Positions 9,206-19,901 of a stretch of DNA of 64,000 bases are shown piece after piece. Below the pieces are notes generated by a model. That model saw only the letters and a program-made list of their open reading frames with translations, had not been told where the DNA came from and did not search any database. A program made the translations under genes and the position numbers. The stretch is from contig JACKPQ010000003.1 in assembly GCA_024233435.1 (NCBI GenBank), positions 33,439-97,438 of the forward strand. Reading direction: 5' to 3'. Every line of letters begins with the position of its first letter. Positions within the stretch are counted from its first letter, which is position 1. The DNA is from Chlamydiales bacterium (GTDB lineage Bacteria; Chlamydiota; Chlamydiia; Chlamydiales; JACKPQ01).

Positions 9206-11106
9206 GACGTTGCGTTAAAAAATATGCCTTCATAGGTTTGATGTCAGAAAGAGATGCCTTTTTTGAGGAAGCTCAAAAAACTGGGTTCATCGAATTTATT
9301 CCAGCATCTCAAACTAAGAATATCAGAATGCCAAAAGAGCTTGAGGTTTATGCCCAGGCACTAAAAATTTTGCGCCATCAAGATGAGTGTGAGCAAGAGC
9401 TGTCAGGCGATGCAAAAATACTTGCCGAGCGCGTTGTTGAGCTCAAACATACGCTTGCAGCTCTTGAGGACGAGGAACACAGCGTGAATGCCGAGATTGG
9501 GCGTGTACATATTTTTGGCGATTTTGATCTAGCCCAGATTAAGTATTCTAATGTTAACCGGCACATACAATTCTTTACACGTAAGCAGTCCAAGCGCAAC
9601 TTAAATGGGGATTTGCCAGATGAGCTCATTTACATTGGAACTGAATTTGACCTCGATTACTTTGTCAGTATTGCCAAGGAGACGATGCAAATTGCTGACA
9701 TGATAGAAATGCACATAGAAAGACCTCTTGGAGTATTACAAGAGCGTTTGAAGGTTATAAAGCAAGAGCATAAGCGATTTCACGCAGAGCTAAAATCTTT
9801 AGCGGCCTTCAAGGAGGTAATCGAAGCATCTTTTATCGATAAACTCAATCTTCATAATTTGACATTTGCACAAAGCGAAACCACATCAGAACTAGAAGAG
9901 ATGCTTTTTGTGGCCAAATGTTGGATGCCTGATATCAAACTTGCCGCAGCGCACAACTTAATGAGAAATTTTAGTGTCCACTGTGAACCTTTGCCGATTG
10001 AAAAAGATGAGCGTGTACCAACCTATCTAGATAACAAAGGGTTTTCACGCATCGGTGAAGATCTTGTGCAAATCTATGATGTGCCTTCAGCTGAAGATAA
10101 AGACCCAAGTCCTTGGGTTTACTGGGCATTTATTTTATTTTTCTCGATCATCGTTGCCGATGCTGGCTATGGCATGCTCTATTTTGCACTTGCCTTTTTT
10201 CTGCGGCATAAATTTAAAAACCTCAAAGGCTCTGGGAGGCGATTTCTCAACCTCGTTATGAGCATAGCAATAGGATGCGTTGCGTGGGGTGTTTTTACAG
10301 CTTCTTATTTTGGCATGCATTTAAGGCCTGACAATCCCATCAGCCATTACTCCGTGATTGGCTACTTAACGCGGGCCAAGGCAGAATATCACATCGAGCA
10401 AAAAGACGATGTCTATAAGTTCTGGGTTGATAAATACCCCTTGCTGACAGAGGCGAGTTCAGGAGAACAATTTATCAATGATGCAAAGGAAAACAAAGAG
10501 GGTCAGCTTCTTTTTCCAATTAATGAAGAATTTGCAGATAATATTTTACTTGAACTTGCGCTCTTGATTGGGACCATCCATATCTGCCTATCTCTTTTGC
10601 GCTATGGACTACGCTCTTGGGCAAACTTTGGTTGGGTGGCCTTTATGATCGGAGCTTATCTTTTTCTTCCTTCGATGCTCAATGCAACGTCGATGATTAA
10701 TTTTCTTGGATTAGTATCGAAGGCTACAGCAACCGCCTTTGGCTTGCAGCTTTTAAGCGTTGGCATTTCCTTTGCCATAATCATCGCTTTCATACAACTA
10801 CGCTTAAAAGGGCTGGGGGAAATTGCTAATGTTATTCAAATTTTTGCTGATACTCTTTCCTATTTGCGTCTTTATGCTTTGGGCCTAGCTGGCATGATGA
10901 TGGCAGCGACTTTTAACGGGATTGCAAGAGATGCAGGACTATTTGCAGGAATTCTGATTCTTGTAGCAGGGCATGCTCTGAATATCACCATGGGCGCCAT
11001 CGGTGGGATTATTCATGGATTGCGTCTGAATTTCCTCGAATGGTACCATTACTCATTTGATGGAGGCGGCAGATTTTTCAAACCATTAAAATTATTAAGG
11101 AGATAA
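9202..11106 (+). CDS. atpI: V-type ATP synthase subunit I (membrane stator, a-subunit type)
   Basis: 634 residues. The N-terminal cytoplasmic arm (about residues 1-300) is charged and partly coiled coil. The C-terminal half has seven to eight membrane segments starting at PWVYWAFILFFSIIVADAGYG (about residue 305). The LSYLRLYALGLAG segment in a late helix contains the arginine that faces the proteolipid ring and forms the ion path. The C-terminus (HGLRLNFLEWYHYSFDGGG) is typical. It is followed after three bases by subunit K. Confidence 0.95.
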   Translation: MRRCVKKYAFIGLMSERDAFFEEAQKTGFIEFIPASQTKNIRMPKELEVYAQALKILRHQDECEQELSGDAKILAERVVELKHTLAALEDEEHSVNAEIGRVHIFGDFDLAQIKYSNVNRHIQFFTRKQSKRNLNGDLPDELIYIGTEFDLDYFVSIAKETMQIADMIEMHIERPLGVLQERLKVIKQEHKRFHAELKSLAAFKEVIEASFIDKLNLHNLTFAQSETTSELEEMLFVAKCWMPDIKLAAAHNLMRNFSVHCEPLPIEKDERVPTYLDNKGFSRIGEDLVQIYDVPSAEDKDPSPWVYWAFILFFSIIVADAGYGMLYFALAFFLRHKFKNLKGSGRRFLNLVMSIAIGCVAWGVFTASYFGMHLRPDNPISHYSVIGYLTRAKAEYHIEQKDDVYKFWVDKYPLLTEASSGEQFINDAKENKEGQLLFPINEEFADNILLELALLIGTIHICLSLLRYGLRSWANFGWVAFMIGAYLFLPSMLNATSMINFLGLVSKATATAFGLQLLSVGISFAIIIAFIQLRLKGLGEIANVIQIFADTLSYLRLYALGLAGMMMAATFNGIARDAGLFAGILILVAGHALNITMGAIGGIIHGLRLNFLEWYHYSFDGGGRFFKPLKLLRR

Positions 11107-11109
11107 ACG

Positions 11110-11532
11110 ATGGACTTTTCAATGATAGGACCTGCGATTGTGCTCGGTTTGAGTTGTCTTGGCAGTGCAATAGGGTGTGGAATTGGTGGCATGGCCTCAC
11201 ATGGAGTGATGGCGCGTGTAGACGAAAACCACGGTAAATTTATTGGGATGTCAGCCATGCCTTCATCGCAATCTATTTACGGCTTTGTGCTGATGATCCT
11301 CATGCGCGATGCCATTCGAGCCAACACACTTTCTGCTGCATCAGGCGTTGGAATTGGCGTTGCTATTGGCTTGGCGATTATGGTTTCTGCGATTTATCAG
11401 GGGATGTGTGCAGCTTCTGGCATTCAAGCATCAGCCAAGCAGCCGGCAGTTTTTGGTAAATGCTTTGCAGCCCTTGGTATTGTGGAATCTTTTTCACTTT
11501 TTGCATTCGTCTTTGCGCTTCTGCTGATTTAG
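11110..11532 (+). CDS. atpK: V-type ATP synthase subunit K (proteolipid ring)
   Basis: 140 residues with four transmembrane helices, i.e. a duplicated two-helix hairpin as in V-type K subunits. Only the second hairpin carries the ion-binding glutamate (GIVESFSLFAF). The matching position of the first hairpin has PSSQSIYG, and IYQG occurs in the third helix. The Gln in PSSQ, the Gln of YQG and the Glu resemble the Na+-binding set of the Enterococcus NtpK ring, so Na+ coupling is possible. It is the last gene of the operon, followed by a hairpin. Confidence 0.93.
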   Translation: MDFSMIGPAIVLGLSCLGSAIGCGIGGMASHGVMARVDENHGKFIGMSAMPSSQSIYGFVLMILMRDAIRANTLSAASGVGIGVAIGLAIMVSAIYQGMCAASGIQASAKQPAVFGKCFAALGIVESFSLFAFVFALLLI

Positions 11533-11538
11533 TTTTGT

Positions 11539-11575
11539 CTTGGCCACTCTTTGAAAGATTGGCCAAGAAAATTCT
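11539..11575 (+). terminator. Probable terminator after the V-ATPase operon
   Basis: CTTGGCCA (11539-11546) pairs perfectly with TGGCCAAG (11560-11567) around a 13-base loop, seven bases after the atpK stop. The tail is only moderately T-rich, so strength is uncertain. Confidence 0.5.
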
Positions 11576-11634
11576 TGTGTTTCTTTGTTCAATACTCTAT
11601 TTAAATTTAAAAGAATATTTAAACGGAGAATTTT

Positions 11635-14600
11635 ATGAAGTTGATTCAGATCGTTGCAGTGGGTGTTTTGAGTACATGCCTGCCCCTTTCAAGTGCAGTT
11701 TATAGCGTAACGAGTGCTGCAGATTCAGGAGTGGGGTCTTTGCGCGCAGCCATTACAGCAGTCAACGGTTCTCCCGGGGCATCCGACTCTATTAACATTA
11801 CTCTACCAGCATCATCGACCATCACGCTCCTTTCTGATTTGCCTGCAATTGCAACATTTGGAAGCTTAACCATTGACGGTGTTGGGGCGCCAAGCTTGCT
11901 GCTTAGTGCAAACGGTTTTCAGCCCTTTTCGATATCCACAGGTATTTTGACCGTAAAAAACTTTTCATTAGATTTATCGGGCACCCCTCCAGCGCCAGCT
12001 ACTACCGGTATCCTAAATATCGACAGCAGCGTTAATTATGTTGTCAGCTCATCACAGCAGTTAGGCCCGACTCAAGGAACAGGTCCTATTGCTCTTGGGG
12101 CGAATATGTTGACTCTTGACACTGGAACGGCGACAGGGCTTGAGTATGAAGGAATCATCAGTGGAACTGGAGCATCGCTGACCAAAATGGGAACCGGAGG
12201 TTCTCAGACCTTAAAAGGGACCAACACTTACACGGGTGATACCATGATTAAGGAAGGGACCTTAGGGATTGTTTCCAATGACAATCTTGGAACGAGCGGA
12301 ACGTTGATGCTTGGAACAGGGTTAGCTGACACACCAACGCTCCAATCGCAATCAACACTGACTCTAAGTCGCCCAGTCGAGCTGAATGCTACTTCTAGCA
12401 TGATTGAAACAGTTGCTGGCACTACGCTAACTCATGACTCAGGCGGCGCAACGGGTGCTGGCCAGCTTGTTAAAATGGGAGAAGGAACTCTTGTTATTAA
12501 AACACCTTACTCTCATACAGGGACAACAGCGGTCATGGAAGGAACGCTTTCACTGAAAGGAAACAATGCTCAGCTTCCACCTACAGATGCCGTAACACTT
12601 GCAGCCTCGACGATGCTTGATGTTTCAAATTCTAAGCCACAGGTCATTGGGCCGTTGTCAGGTTCAGGCGGATTAGAGCTTGGGAGCAATTCCTTAACAG
12701 TTGATACAGGTGCTGCTTCAGTGAGTTACGATGGAGATGCAAATGGTACAGGAGGTTCCTTAATCAAGGCAGGAACTGGAGATTTAACCTTAACAGGAAC
12801 TAACTTATATACAGGAAAAACAAAAATTCAGGCGGGGACACTGATTGCTTCAAGCGATAGCAATTTAGGAGACCCAGCCCCTTTAGCAATCGGGGTCTCA
12901 CCAAGCGATACACCAACTTTTCAAATGGGAGCATCTTTTGCGATGAACCGCCAAATCGAGGTCAATTCAACAGCCTCGACATTGGATACACAAGCTTTCA
13001 CTTTGACCCATGAAACGTTGGGGACTACAGGAACTGGAAAACTTGTAAAGACGGGTGCTGGCACAGTTGTTGTAGAAAGCCCCTATCTGCACACAGGTGG
13101 AACAGAGGTTAGTGCTGGTATGGTCCAGCTCAGTGGTAGCAATGCCGAGATCATTGGCGATGTAGCCCTCAATGCAGCTGGTACAAACTTAGACATTTCA
13201 ACTACAACAAAAGCCCAAGTGATTGGAAAACTTTCAGGATCGGGCAACCTAAGCCTAGGTGCAAACAGTTTAGAAGTTGTTGTTCCAGAGGCACAAGCAA
13301 CAACCTATAGCGGCGTTGCAAGTGGGGCCACAGGATCGATGATCAAGGGAGGAACAGGCTCTTTGACACTTTCAGGTGTAAACACTTACGGGACATCAAC
13401 TACCATTAAAGATGGTAGCTTGATTGTAGCTGCTGACAACAATTTAGGAGCAGCGGCAAAGCCTATCATTTTTGAAAAGCCATTGCCTTCAGCAACAGAA
13501 GGTGCTGACGATGATATGGCAGAAGCTACCCCGACACCATCTACTCAGCCAATGCTAGTTGTTGCCTCTTCATTTTCAACGACAAGACCAATGCAACTGG
13601 AAGCTACCAACTCCACCATTGATACGCAAGCCAATACGCTAACGCATCAAACTAACGGAACAACTGGAACTGGTGGTCTTGTTAAAAAAGGAGCAGGGGA
13701 TTTAATTGTCGAGTCAAACTACGCCCATACCGGTGGAACTGAGATTGATGAAGGAATGGTGATCTTAAATGGCGCCTCTTCAAAAATTATAGGAGCTATG
13801 AATGTCAAAGCTCCAGCGACATTTGATATGTCCGCTGCAACAACAACGCAAACACTCACAAAATTAGAGGGTGCTGGAAGCGTTGAGATGGGCGCCAATC
13901 AATTAGTGATCCAAGACAATACATCGGATGCGGTATTTTCAGGCAGCATAGGTGGAACAGCTCAGCTAACAAAAACTGGCAGCAAGATGCTGACACTTTC
14001 GGGAGTGAATACCTACACAGGCGACACAGCTTTACAAAAAGGAATTCTTTTGGTGCCAAGCTCTGGAGTCCTTGCCTCAGATGTTTCAGTCGCTTCTGGC
14101 GCTACCCTTAAAGGTGCCGGGCAAGTCGCTTCAGTGACAAGCACAGGGGTTGTTCACCCAGGTGCTTCGATTGCTACGATGACCATTGTAGGCAACTACA
14201 GTGAAAGTGGAGTTTTAGAAATTGAGGCCAATGACACAGGCGATTCATCTCGATTAGATGTCACTGGCAACGTAACGCTATCATCGGGGTCTACCTTGAG
14301 ACTGTTGCCTCAAGATGGAGATTACCTAGATGGCCAAGTTTATACTGTTGTAACTTTTGCTGGAATAAGAACTGGCCAGTTTACAAATGTGACAACGACG
14401 CTTCCAAACAGATTTACAGGTACAGCATTGTATAACGCAGGGAACATTCAATTTGTTTTAGGTGTTGTGCCGTTTTCCAATATCGTAACAGGCAGAAACG
14501 CTCAAGCAGCGGGTGCTTGTGCTGAGTATCTTGGAATGGAAGCTTCTGGTGACGGTACAGCTGTCGTTGCTTTGCTCAATAATTTATCAAACGATTTACC

Positions 14601-15588
14601 TGCTCTGAGCGATGCTTTGAATCAAATGCAGCCATCGCAATATGGAGCGTTGGCCTTAGCGCAAGAAAATAGCACACTCTTAGTGCGCTATACGCTAACA
14701 CATCACATGAACCAATTCTACCCTTACGAGTGCAATCAGGGTTGGCCCGATCAATATCAGGGAAGTTTTTGGGTTGCGCCGGTTGGAAAGTATGCTGATC
14801 AAGACGCAGAGCAAAGCAACTATGGCTACAGGACAGAAACAGGTGGTGTCGTGGCAGGTGGTGACTATGCAATTGCAAACAACACACGCGTTGGTGTTGC
14901 CGCAGCCTATACCTACACAGGACTTGATTGGACAAGCGATGCAGGAAACGCAGACATCAATTCGGTCTACGGCTCTTTGTACGGAACATGGTATGGAGGA
15001 GGATTTTTCACAGATCTGTCCTTTATTGGAGCGTATAACACCTATGATGCTGAGCGTCACATTGATTTTAGCACTATCGATCGCATAGCCGATTCATATC
15101 ATGGCGGCTATAACATCGCAGCAGCGCTAGGTCTTGGCTATTACGCAAACTTGGGAGCCTTCCGTGTTGAGCCCTATGCTAGAGCAGACTACATCTTCTT
15201 AAGTCAAGGTTCATTTAAAGAAACAAATGCGCAGAGTCTAAACTTAAATGTTGATCCAAATAGTTCTCAATTCATTCGCACAGATGTCGGCGTTCGTTTA
15301 GCGCATTGCTTTTCACTAGAAAAGGCTGTTGTCGTTCCCGAGTTAAAGCTAAGCTGGGTGCGCGATCAACAGTTAGATGATGCAGAGTTCAAAGCAGGTT
15401 TCCGAGGCTCATCTTGTCGATTTGAAGTGAATGGGTTGCATCCTATCAATAACCTTTTCGCACCGGGTGTTGGAGTTGTTGTTTCATCTCATAGCGGGCA
15501 AATGAATTTTGCTATGCACTACGATGCTGAAGTGGGATCCAAATTTTGGGAAAACAGGGGAGAGGTCTCCTTTGGCTTTAATTATTAA
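11635..15588 (+). CDS. Large autotransporter (type V secretion)
   Basis: 1317 residues. An N-terminal signal peptide ([21 protein letters not shown]) leads to a Gly/Thr/Ser-rich beta-helical passenger. The passenger has repeated autotransporter-associated beta-strand motifs of the form GTGxLTLxGxNTYTGxTxIxxGTL. NTYTG-type motifs occur near residues 196, 389, 583 and 791, and H-T-G variants lie between them, giving modules of about 194 residues. The last 280 residues or so, from [15 protein letters not shown], form the outer-membrane beta barrel and end with an aromatic residue (FGFNY), as needed for barrel insertion. It lacks the GGAI/FxxN repeats of chlamydial Pmp proteins, so it is a separate class. 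GGAGAA-like ribosome site (GGAGAA at 11625-11630). The stop overlaps the fumC start by one base. Confidence 0.9.
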   Translation: MKLIQIVAVGVLSTCLPLSSAVYSVTSAADSGVGSLRAAITAVNGSPGASDSINITLPASSTITLLSDLPAIATFGSLTIDGVGAPSLLLSANGFQPFSISTGILTVKNFSLDLSGTPPAPATTGILNIDSSVNYVVSSSQQLGPTQGTGPIALGANMLTLDTGTATGLEYEGIISGTGASLTKMGTGGSQTLKGTNTYTGDTMIKEGTLGIVSNDNLGTSGTLMLGTGLADTPTLQSQSTLTLSRPVELNATSSMIETVAGTTLTHDSGGATGAGQLVKMGEGTLVIKTPYSHTGTTAVMEGTLSLKGNNAQLPPTDAVTLAASTMLDVSNSKPQVIGPLSGSGGLELGSNSLTVDTGAASVSYDGDANGTGGSLIKAGTGDLTLTGTNLYTGKTKIQAGTLIASSDSNLGDPAPLAIGVSPSDTPTFQMGASFAMNRQIEVNSTASTLDTQAFTLTHETLGTTGTGKLVKTGAGTVVVESPYLHTGGTEVSAGMVQLSGSNAEIIGDVALNAAGTNLDISTTTKAQVIGKLSGSGNLSLGANSLEVVVPEAQATTYSGVASGATGSMIKGGTGSLTLSGVNTYGTSTTIKDGSLIVAADNNLGAAAKPIIFEKPLPSATEGADDDMAEATPTPSTQPMLVVASSFSTTRPMQLEATNSTIDTQANTLTHQTNGTTGTGGLVKKGAGDLIVESNYAHTGGTEIDEGMVILNGASSKIIGAMNVKAPATFDMSAATTTQTLTKLEGAGSVEMGANQLVIQDNTSDAVFSGSIGGTAQLTKTGSKMLTLSGVNTYTGDTALQKGILLVPSSGVLASDVSVASGATLKGAGQVASVTSTGVVHPGASIATMTIVGNYSESGVLEIEANDTGDSSRLDVTGNVTLSSGSTLRLLPQDGDYLDGQVYTVVTFAGIRTGQFTNVTTTLPNRFTGTALYNAGNIQFVLGVVPFSNIVTGRNAQAAGACAEYLGMEASGDGTAVVALLNNLSNDLPALSDALNQMQPSQYGALALAQENSTLLVRYTLTHHMNQFYPYECNQGWPDQYQGSFWVAPVGKYADQDAEQSNYGYRTETGGVVAGGDYAIANNTRVGVAAAYTYTGLDWTSDAGNADINSVYGSLYGTWYGGGFFTDLSFIGAYNTYDAERHIDFSTIDRIADSYHGGYNIAAALGLGYYANLGAFRVEPYARADYIFLSQGSFKETNAQSLNLNVDPNSSQFIRTDVGVRLAHCFSLEKAVVVPELKLSWVRDQQLDDAEFKAGFRGSSCRFEVNGLHPINNLFAPGVGVVVSSHSGQMNFAMHYDAEVGSKFWENRGEVSFGFNY

Positions 15589-16937
15589 TGGAGCAGATGC
15601 GTAAAGAAAAAGATTCTCTTGGGGAGATCGAAGTGCCATCAGATTGCTTGTGGGGAGCGCAGACACAGCGCTCCTTACAAAATTTCCCGATTGGCTCTGA
15701 GAAGATGCCCATTGAGGTGATTCATGCCTTTGCCATCCTTAAAAAAGCATCAGCCATTGCCAACCATCAGTTAGGCTTGCTTTCAGAAGAAAAGAAAGAG
15801 GCGATCTCAAAAGCTTGTCAAGCCATCTTAGAAGGCACTTTAGACAATCAATTTCCTCTGTCGGTGTGGCAAACAGGATCTGGCACTCAGACCAATATGA
15901 ATGTCAATGAAGTCATCGCCCATTTTTCTAAGCATTTACACCCCAATGACGATGTCAATAAGTCCCAGAGCTCAAACGACACATTCCCAACAGCCATGCA
16001 TATCGCTGCGATGACACTCATTCATAAAGCACTTCTGCCTAATCTAAAGATGCTGCACGATGCTCTGGAGAAAAAATCTCAAGAATTTTCAGAAATCATC
16101 AAAATTGGTCGCACCCATTTGATGGACGCTACGCCCCTGACTCTTGGCCAAGAATTTTCGGGCTATGCAACACAAGTTTCAAATGGCCTTAAAGCTATCG
16201 AGCATGCGTGCGAGCATTTGAGTCAATTAGCTTTAGGTGGCACAGCCGTTGGAACTGGGTTGAACACGCATCCAAAATATGCAGAGCTAGCTGTTAAAGA
16301 GATCAACAAGTTAACTGGCCTTTCATTTGTGTCTGCACCCAATAAATTTGAGGCCTTAGCAGCAAGCGATGCCCTTGTGGAAGTTAGTGGCGCCATACGC
16401 TTACTTTCAGGATCGCTTCTAAAAATCCTTAACGATATTCGCTGGATGGCGTCAGGTCCACGTAGTGGAATAGGTGAAATTTTCATCCCAGCCAATGAGC
16501 CTGGATCATCTATTATGCCAGGAAAAGTAAACCCCACCCAATGCGAGTCGTTTGCGATGGTTTGTGTGCATATTATGGGCAATGATACAGCCATTAGCAT
16601 AGCTGGCTCGCAAGGCAACTTTGAGCTGAATGTCTACCGCCCCTTAATGATTTACAACTTGCTGCAGTCGATTCACCTACTTGCAGATAGCGCAAAGAAT
16701 TTTACGCAGAAATGCCTAAGAGGAATTAAGCCTAATCGCGAAGTGATCGAGCGCCATTTGCAAAATTCCCTGATGCTTGTCACCGCATTAAATCCAGTGA
16801 TTGGTTATGATAAAGCCTCTGAAATTGCCAAAAAAGCCTTCAAAGAAGGGACAACACTAAAAGAAGCATGTCTTTCGCTAGGTTACCTGAGCGGTGAAGA
16901 TTTTGACAAAGCTGTCGACCCCTCAAAGATGATTTGA
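15588..16937 (+). CDS. fumC: Fumarate hydratase, class II
   Basis: Converts fumarate to malate in the TCA cycle. The family signature [13 protein letters not shown] and the conserved [10 protein letters not shown] and [15 protein letters not shown] blocks are present, and the length (449 residues) is normal. ATG at 15588 overlaps the stop of the autotransporter (TAATG). A second in-frame ATG at 15597 ([16 protein letters not shown]) matches the usual N-terminus and has GGAG three bases ahead, so either start is possible. Coupling to a surface autotransporter is unusual and probably reflects genome compaction rather than a functional link. Confidence 0.96.
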   Translation: MEQMRKEKDSLGEIEVPSDCLWGAQTQRSLQNFPIGSEKMPIEVIHAFAILKKASAIANHQLGLLSEEKKEAISKACQAILEGTLDNQFPLSVWQTGSGTQTNMNVNEVIAHFSKHLHPNDDVNKSQSSNDTFPTAMHIAAMTLIHKALLPNLKMLHDALEKKSQEFSEIIKIGRTHLMDATPLTLGQEFSGYATQVSNGLKAIEHACEHLSQLALGGTAVGTGLNTHPKYAELAVKEINKLTGLSFVSAPNKFEALAASDALVEVSGAIRLLSGSLLKILNDIRWMASGPRSGIGEIFIPANEPGSSIMPGKVNPTQCESFAMVCVHIMGNDTAISIAGSQGNFELNVYRPLMIYNLLQSIHLLADSAKNFTQKCLRGIKPNREVIERHLQNSLMLVTALNPVIGYDKASEIAKKAFKEGTTLKEACLSLGYLSGEDFDKAVDPSKMI

Positions 16938-16942
16938 AACTC

Positions 16943-16970
16943 TTGACTTAAAAAAATAAATCGTCATAAT
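16943..16970 (+). promoter_or_regulatory. Predicted promoter of the Rpn-type nuclease gene
   Basis: TTGACT (16943-16948), 16-base spacer, CATAAT (16965-16970). A strong ribosome site AGGAGG (16984-16989) sits four bases before the ATG at 16994. Confidence 0.5.
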
Positions 16971-16993
16971 TTGGGTTCAAGTTAGGAGGGTAT

Positions 16994-17971
16994 ATGTTTG
17001 GTAGGTATCTCAATCCAAAAAATGATCTGGCCTTTAAAAAAATTTTCGGATCGGCGCAGCATAAAGATATACCCATCGATTTTCTAAATGCAGTTTTCAA
17101 TTTAGAAGGCCCAGAGCGCATTATCGACTTAAAATTCCTAAATCCAAGACAGCCAGCTAAAATTGCTTCTCGAAAAGAAAGCATTGTTGACGTTTTAGTC
17201 AAAGACCAAAATGGGGCTCGATATGTCATTGAAATGCAAGTGGCAAATAAACCCGGATTTGAAAAAAGGGCTCAGTATTATGCTGCAAAAACATACCTCG
17301 AGCATTGTAACGCTGGCGATAAGTACGGGAAGCTAACAAAAGTCATTTTTCTGGCAATCACAGACTACATAGCGTTTCCAAAGAAAAAAGAACGCTATAA
17401 GTCCGATCACGTGCTTTTAGATAAGAAGTCTTATGAACAAGATTTAAAAGACTTTCATTTTACTTTTGTAGAGTTGCCTAAATTTAATAAGAAGTTAAAT
17501 GAAATTGAAACAATTGAAGATAAATGGTACTATTTCTTAAAGCATTCAAATGATGCTTCAGTAGAAGAAATATTAAAGCAACACCCGCAGATTGCAGAGG
17601 CATACGGCATTTTGGAAAGGCACCATTGGACAGAAGACGAATTGCGATGGTATTCAGGATTTGAGAAAAAGGGCATGGATGACCGCACTTTTGCAGATTG
17701 GATACAAAATGCTGAAAAGCGCGCACGAGAAAAAGGTTTAAAGGAAGGTCGCGAGGAAGGACGTGAGGAAGGTCGCGAGGAAGGTCGCGAGGAAGGTCGC
17801 GAGGAAGGGCGATTAGAGGGCCGGGCAGAAGGGAAGCGCGAAGGAATGATCGACATCATTCAGCGGCTGCTAAAAAATGGGCAGCCGCCAGAGGTTGTTG
17901 CTGAGGTATCAAATTTTGATCTTGCACAGATATATCAAATCATGAATTCAGATGAATCCCAATCTTCATAA
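16994..17971 (+). CDS. Rpn/PD-(D/E)XK nuclease family putative transposase
   Basis: 325 residues. The N-terminus (YLNPKNDLAFKKIFG) and the IVDVLVKDQNGARYVIEMQ block belong to the PD-(D/E)XK nuclease transposase/Rpn family. Its Asp and ExQ motif form the nuclease core (about residues 60-80). Rpn proteins in enterobacteria promote RecA-independent recombination; the role here is inferred. The C-terminus holds a run of EGRE-type tetrapeptides (about residues 251-276) coded by a 12-base tandem repeat, followed by a short helical tail. Such repeats are common in this family and can vary in number. The last 32 bases overlap the convergent NUDIX gene. Confidence 0.85.
   Translation: MFGRYLNPKNDLAFKKIFGSAQHKDIPIDFLNAVFNLEGPERIIDLKFLNPRQPAKIASRKESIVDVLVKDQNGARYVIEMQVANKPGFEKRAQYYAAKTYLEHCNAGDKYGKLTKVIFLAITDYIAFPKKKERYKSDHVLLDKKSYEQDLKDFHFTFVELPKFNKKLNEIETIEDKWYYFLKHSNDASVEEILKQHPQIAEAYGILERHHWTEDELRWYSGFEKKGMDDRTFADWIQNAEKRAREKGLKEGREEGREEGREEGREEGREEGRLEGRAEGKREGMIDIIQRLLKNGQPPEVVAEVSNFDLAQIYQIMNSDESQSS
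17747..17818 (+). repeat. 12-base tandem repeat in the nuclease gene
   Basis: Six units of GGTCGCGAGGAA or close variants (five good, the last diverged). Four are identical. Each unit adds four residues (Gly-Arg-Glu-Glu register), so copy-number change would keep the frame. Confidence 0.9.
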
Positions 17972-18431
17972 GAAGAAAACGGGCAATCAAGTCAGGGCGC
18001 TTTAACAGGCTTTTCAAAAAGACCCAATAAGACGAATTAGGAATTTCCATCTCATAGGTTTCATGACTTAGAGCATGCTCTGCCATGATTTCATAGGGAG
18101 GTGGCAAGGGGTAAGGCAATGCATCTGTGGAGAAAAAACCTAGGTCTTGCGTCTCATCTGTAGTCTGAGGCACGCCACTGATAATGCGCGCTTCAAAAAA
18201 ATGTGTGTATTTTGAAAGGCGATTGCGGGGTCTGTAGGTGCCAATTTTGCGAACAATCTCAACTATATAGCCGGTTTCTTCTAGGGATTCGCGTATAGCC
18301 GTCTGCTCAGGTGTTTCACCAGGCTCGATGCGACCTCCAGGAAAGACCCAAACAGGGACATCCCTACGCTTTGTTAAAAGAAGCTTTTGACGCTTTTTGT
18401 CAAAAATAGCAACAAGAACGCTTTCATGCAT
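17940..18431 (-). CDS. NUDIX hydrolase
   Basis: 163 residues. A full Nudix box is present, GGRIEPGETPEQTA followed by IRESLEETGY, fitting Gx5Ex7REUxEExGU. NUDIX enzymes cleave nucleoside diphosphates linked to another moiety with Mg2+; the substrate cannot be told from sequence. The ATG lies 29 bases from the start of the divergent lipoprotein gene, so both share a short intergenic region. The 3' end overlaps the nuclease gene by 32 bases. Confidence 0.88.
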   Translation of the reverse strand: MHESVLVAIFDKKRQKLLLTKRRDVPVWVFPGGRIEPGETPEQTAIRESLEETGYIVEIVRKIGTYRPRNRLSKYTHFFEARIISGVPQTTDETQDLGFFSTDALPYPLPPPYEIMAEHALSHETYEMEIPNSSYWVFLKSLLKRPDLIARFLLMKIGIHLNS

Positions 18432-18460
18432 ATTCCACTTAGTATATATTAGGTGGCAAT

Positions 18461-18928
18461 ATGAAGCGAATTGGTATTATCTCACTGTTGCTTTTGACAG
18501 CCTGCTCCAAGTCTTACCTAACCGTAGAAAGACAGCGCGTGGGTCGAACAAGCTTGGCATCAACGTTTGTTCAAAGCCCCGATCCGTTGCAAAAAAATCC
18601 CCCCAAAGGACAACGCCTGCTCATAAAATGGCGCCTGCCATCAACAGAGTTTACAGATCCGTTGACGCTGAAGCTGAGAATGATATTCAAAAACTATGCT
18701 GAAGAACTCTTTGAAAAATCGATTGAGAACGAACATGGACTCATCGTTTATGACTTGCTCGGTGATCGATTTAAAGACACAGGTGGGTTTTTAACCTACC
18801 GCGCTGAAATCGTAAATGCTGAAGGCGATGTGATCAAGAGCTGGCAACAGCAGCTTTGGGTTGAGCTTATTGACCCACCTCAGATGATGCTAGACCCTTC
18901 TGTCGAGTTTCATGTGCCCACAGGATAA
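18461..18928 (+). CDS. Small lipoprotein, unknown function
   Basis: 155 residues with a lipoprotein signal sequence: MKRIGIISLLLLTAC, with the LTAC lipobox Cys at residue 15. The mature part is soluble and mixed alpha/beta, and I do not recognise a family. An AGGTGG ribosome site precedes the ATG. The last 62 bases overlap the 3' end of the convergent DAHP synthase gene, which is long for a convergent overlap, though both frames look coding. Confidence 0.75.
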   Translation: MKRIGIISLLLLTACSKSYLTVERQRVGRTSLASTFVQSPDPLQKNPPKGQRLLIKWRLPSTEFTDPLTLKLRMIFKNYAEELFEKSIENEHGLIVYDLLGDRFKDTGGFLTYRAEIVNAEGDVIKSWQQQLWVELIDPPQMMLDPSVEFHVPTG

Positions 18929-19901
18929 GGCTCTCTGTTTCATGCCAATCAATGCAGGGATCAGTGATTGAGCGATTGGGTCTGGTGCGAGCTTGGGCAA
19001 GAGGTTGATTTCCACTTTCTAAGTGACTCTCAAGCATCATTCCCATTATGTCAGCTGATCCATCGACAACATGATCAAGCGTTGTTAAGAAAGCATCTTT
19101 TTGCCTCTCTTCTTGCTTTTGACAGTTGCCGTGAGAGCAATCAACCAAAATGCGGCAGTCAAGCTCGAGTTGGTCGATTCGCGCCTGCGTATGTCTTAGA
19201 GTTGCCAGATCGTAGTTAGGGCCGTTGTTTGATCCTCGCAAGACGATGTGGGTGTGAGGATTCCCACTTGATTGAAGGGAAGCGATGTGACCATTATGGT
19301 TGATACCAGTAAAACGATGGGGCTTGCGAGCGCAGATCACGCCATCTAAAGCCACGTCGATATTGCCATCGATACTGTTTTTAAAGCCGATAGGAAACGG
19401 TGCGTATGAAGCAATCTGTCGATGGGGTTGAGAGGTGACAGTCCTAGCTCCGATACAGCCCCACGTGATCGTATCCGATAGGTAAGGATAGGTTAAAGGG
19501 TGTAAAAGCTCAGTAGCAATGGGCATTTCGATATCGGCAAGAGCTAAAAAAAGTCGGCGAGCATGCTCAAGACCAGCTTCGATATCAAAAGAGCCGTCAA
19601 TTTCGGGGTCATTGACAAGCCCTGTCCAGCCAGTTCGCGTTCGAGGTTTTTCCACATAAGCACGCATCAGAATCATACACGTATCGGCGACACGGACCGA
19701 GAGCTCTTTGAGGTGGGTTGCATAGGCCATTGCCGAGGCAAAGTCATGAATGGAACAAGGACCTGCAATGATCAATAGCTTATCTGAACGGTTGTGAATA
19801 ATATCAAAAACTTTGTTTTGGGCTTGTGTAACAAACTCCCTTTGACGAAGAGTCATTGGCAGGCGGTCATGGAGCTCATAAGGGGACGGGAGTTTCTTCA
19901 T
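18867..19901 (-). CDS. aroG: 3-deoxy-7-phosphoheptulonate (DAHP) synthase, class I
   Basis: First step of the shikimate pathway, joining phosphoenolpyruvate and erythrose 4-phosphate. The AGPCSIHD motif, RAYVEKPRTRTGWTGLVNDP, the PIATELLHP region, IGARTVTSQPHR and the C-terminal DCSHGN metal-binding region identify the AroF/G/H type. A GTG at 19940 would extend the protein by 13 residues but lacks a ribosome site. The ATG at 19901 (MKKLPSPYELHDRLP) gives 344 residues and an N-terminus of usual length. Either start is possible; the ATG is preferred. Confidence 0.93.
   Translation of the reverse strand: MKKLPSPYELHDRLPMTLRQREFVTQAQNKVFDIIHNRSDKLLIIAGPCSIHDFASAMAYATHLKELSVRVADTCMILMRAYVEKPRTRTGWTGLVNDPEIDGSFDIEAGLEHARRLFLALADIEMPIATELLHPLTYPYLSDTITWGCIGARTVTSQPHRQIASYAPFPIGFKNSIDGNIDVALDGVICARKPHRFTGINHNGHIASLQSSGNPHTHIVLRGSNNGPNYDLATLRHTQARIDQLELDCRILVDCSHGNCQKQEERQKDAFLTTLDHVVDGSADIMGMMLESHLESGNQPLAQARTRPNRSITDPCIDWHETESLILWAHETRQKGLASSEVGQ

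Noticed and set aside
17530..17859. Minus-strand frame with Ser-Arg-Pro repeats
   Set aside because: It is the antisense of the 12-base EGRE repeat in the nuclease gene, with no ribosome site.
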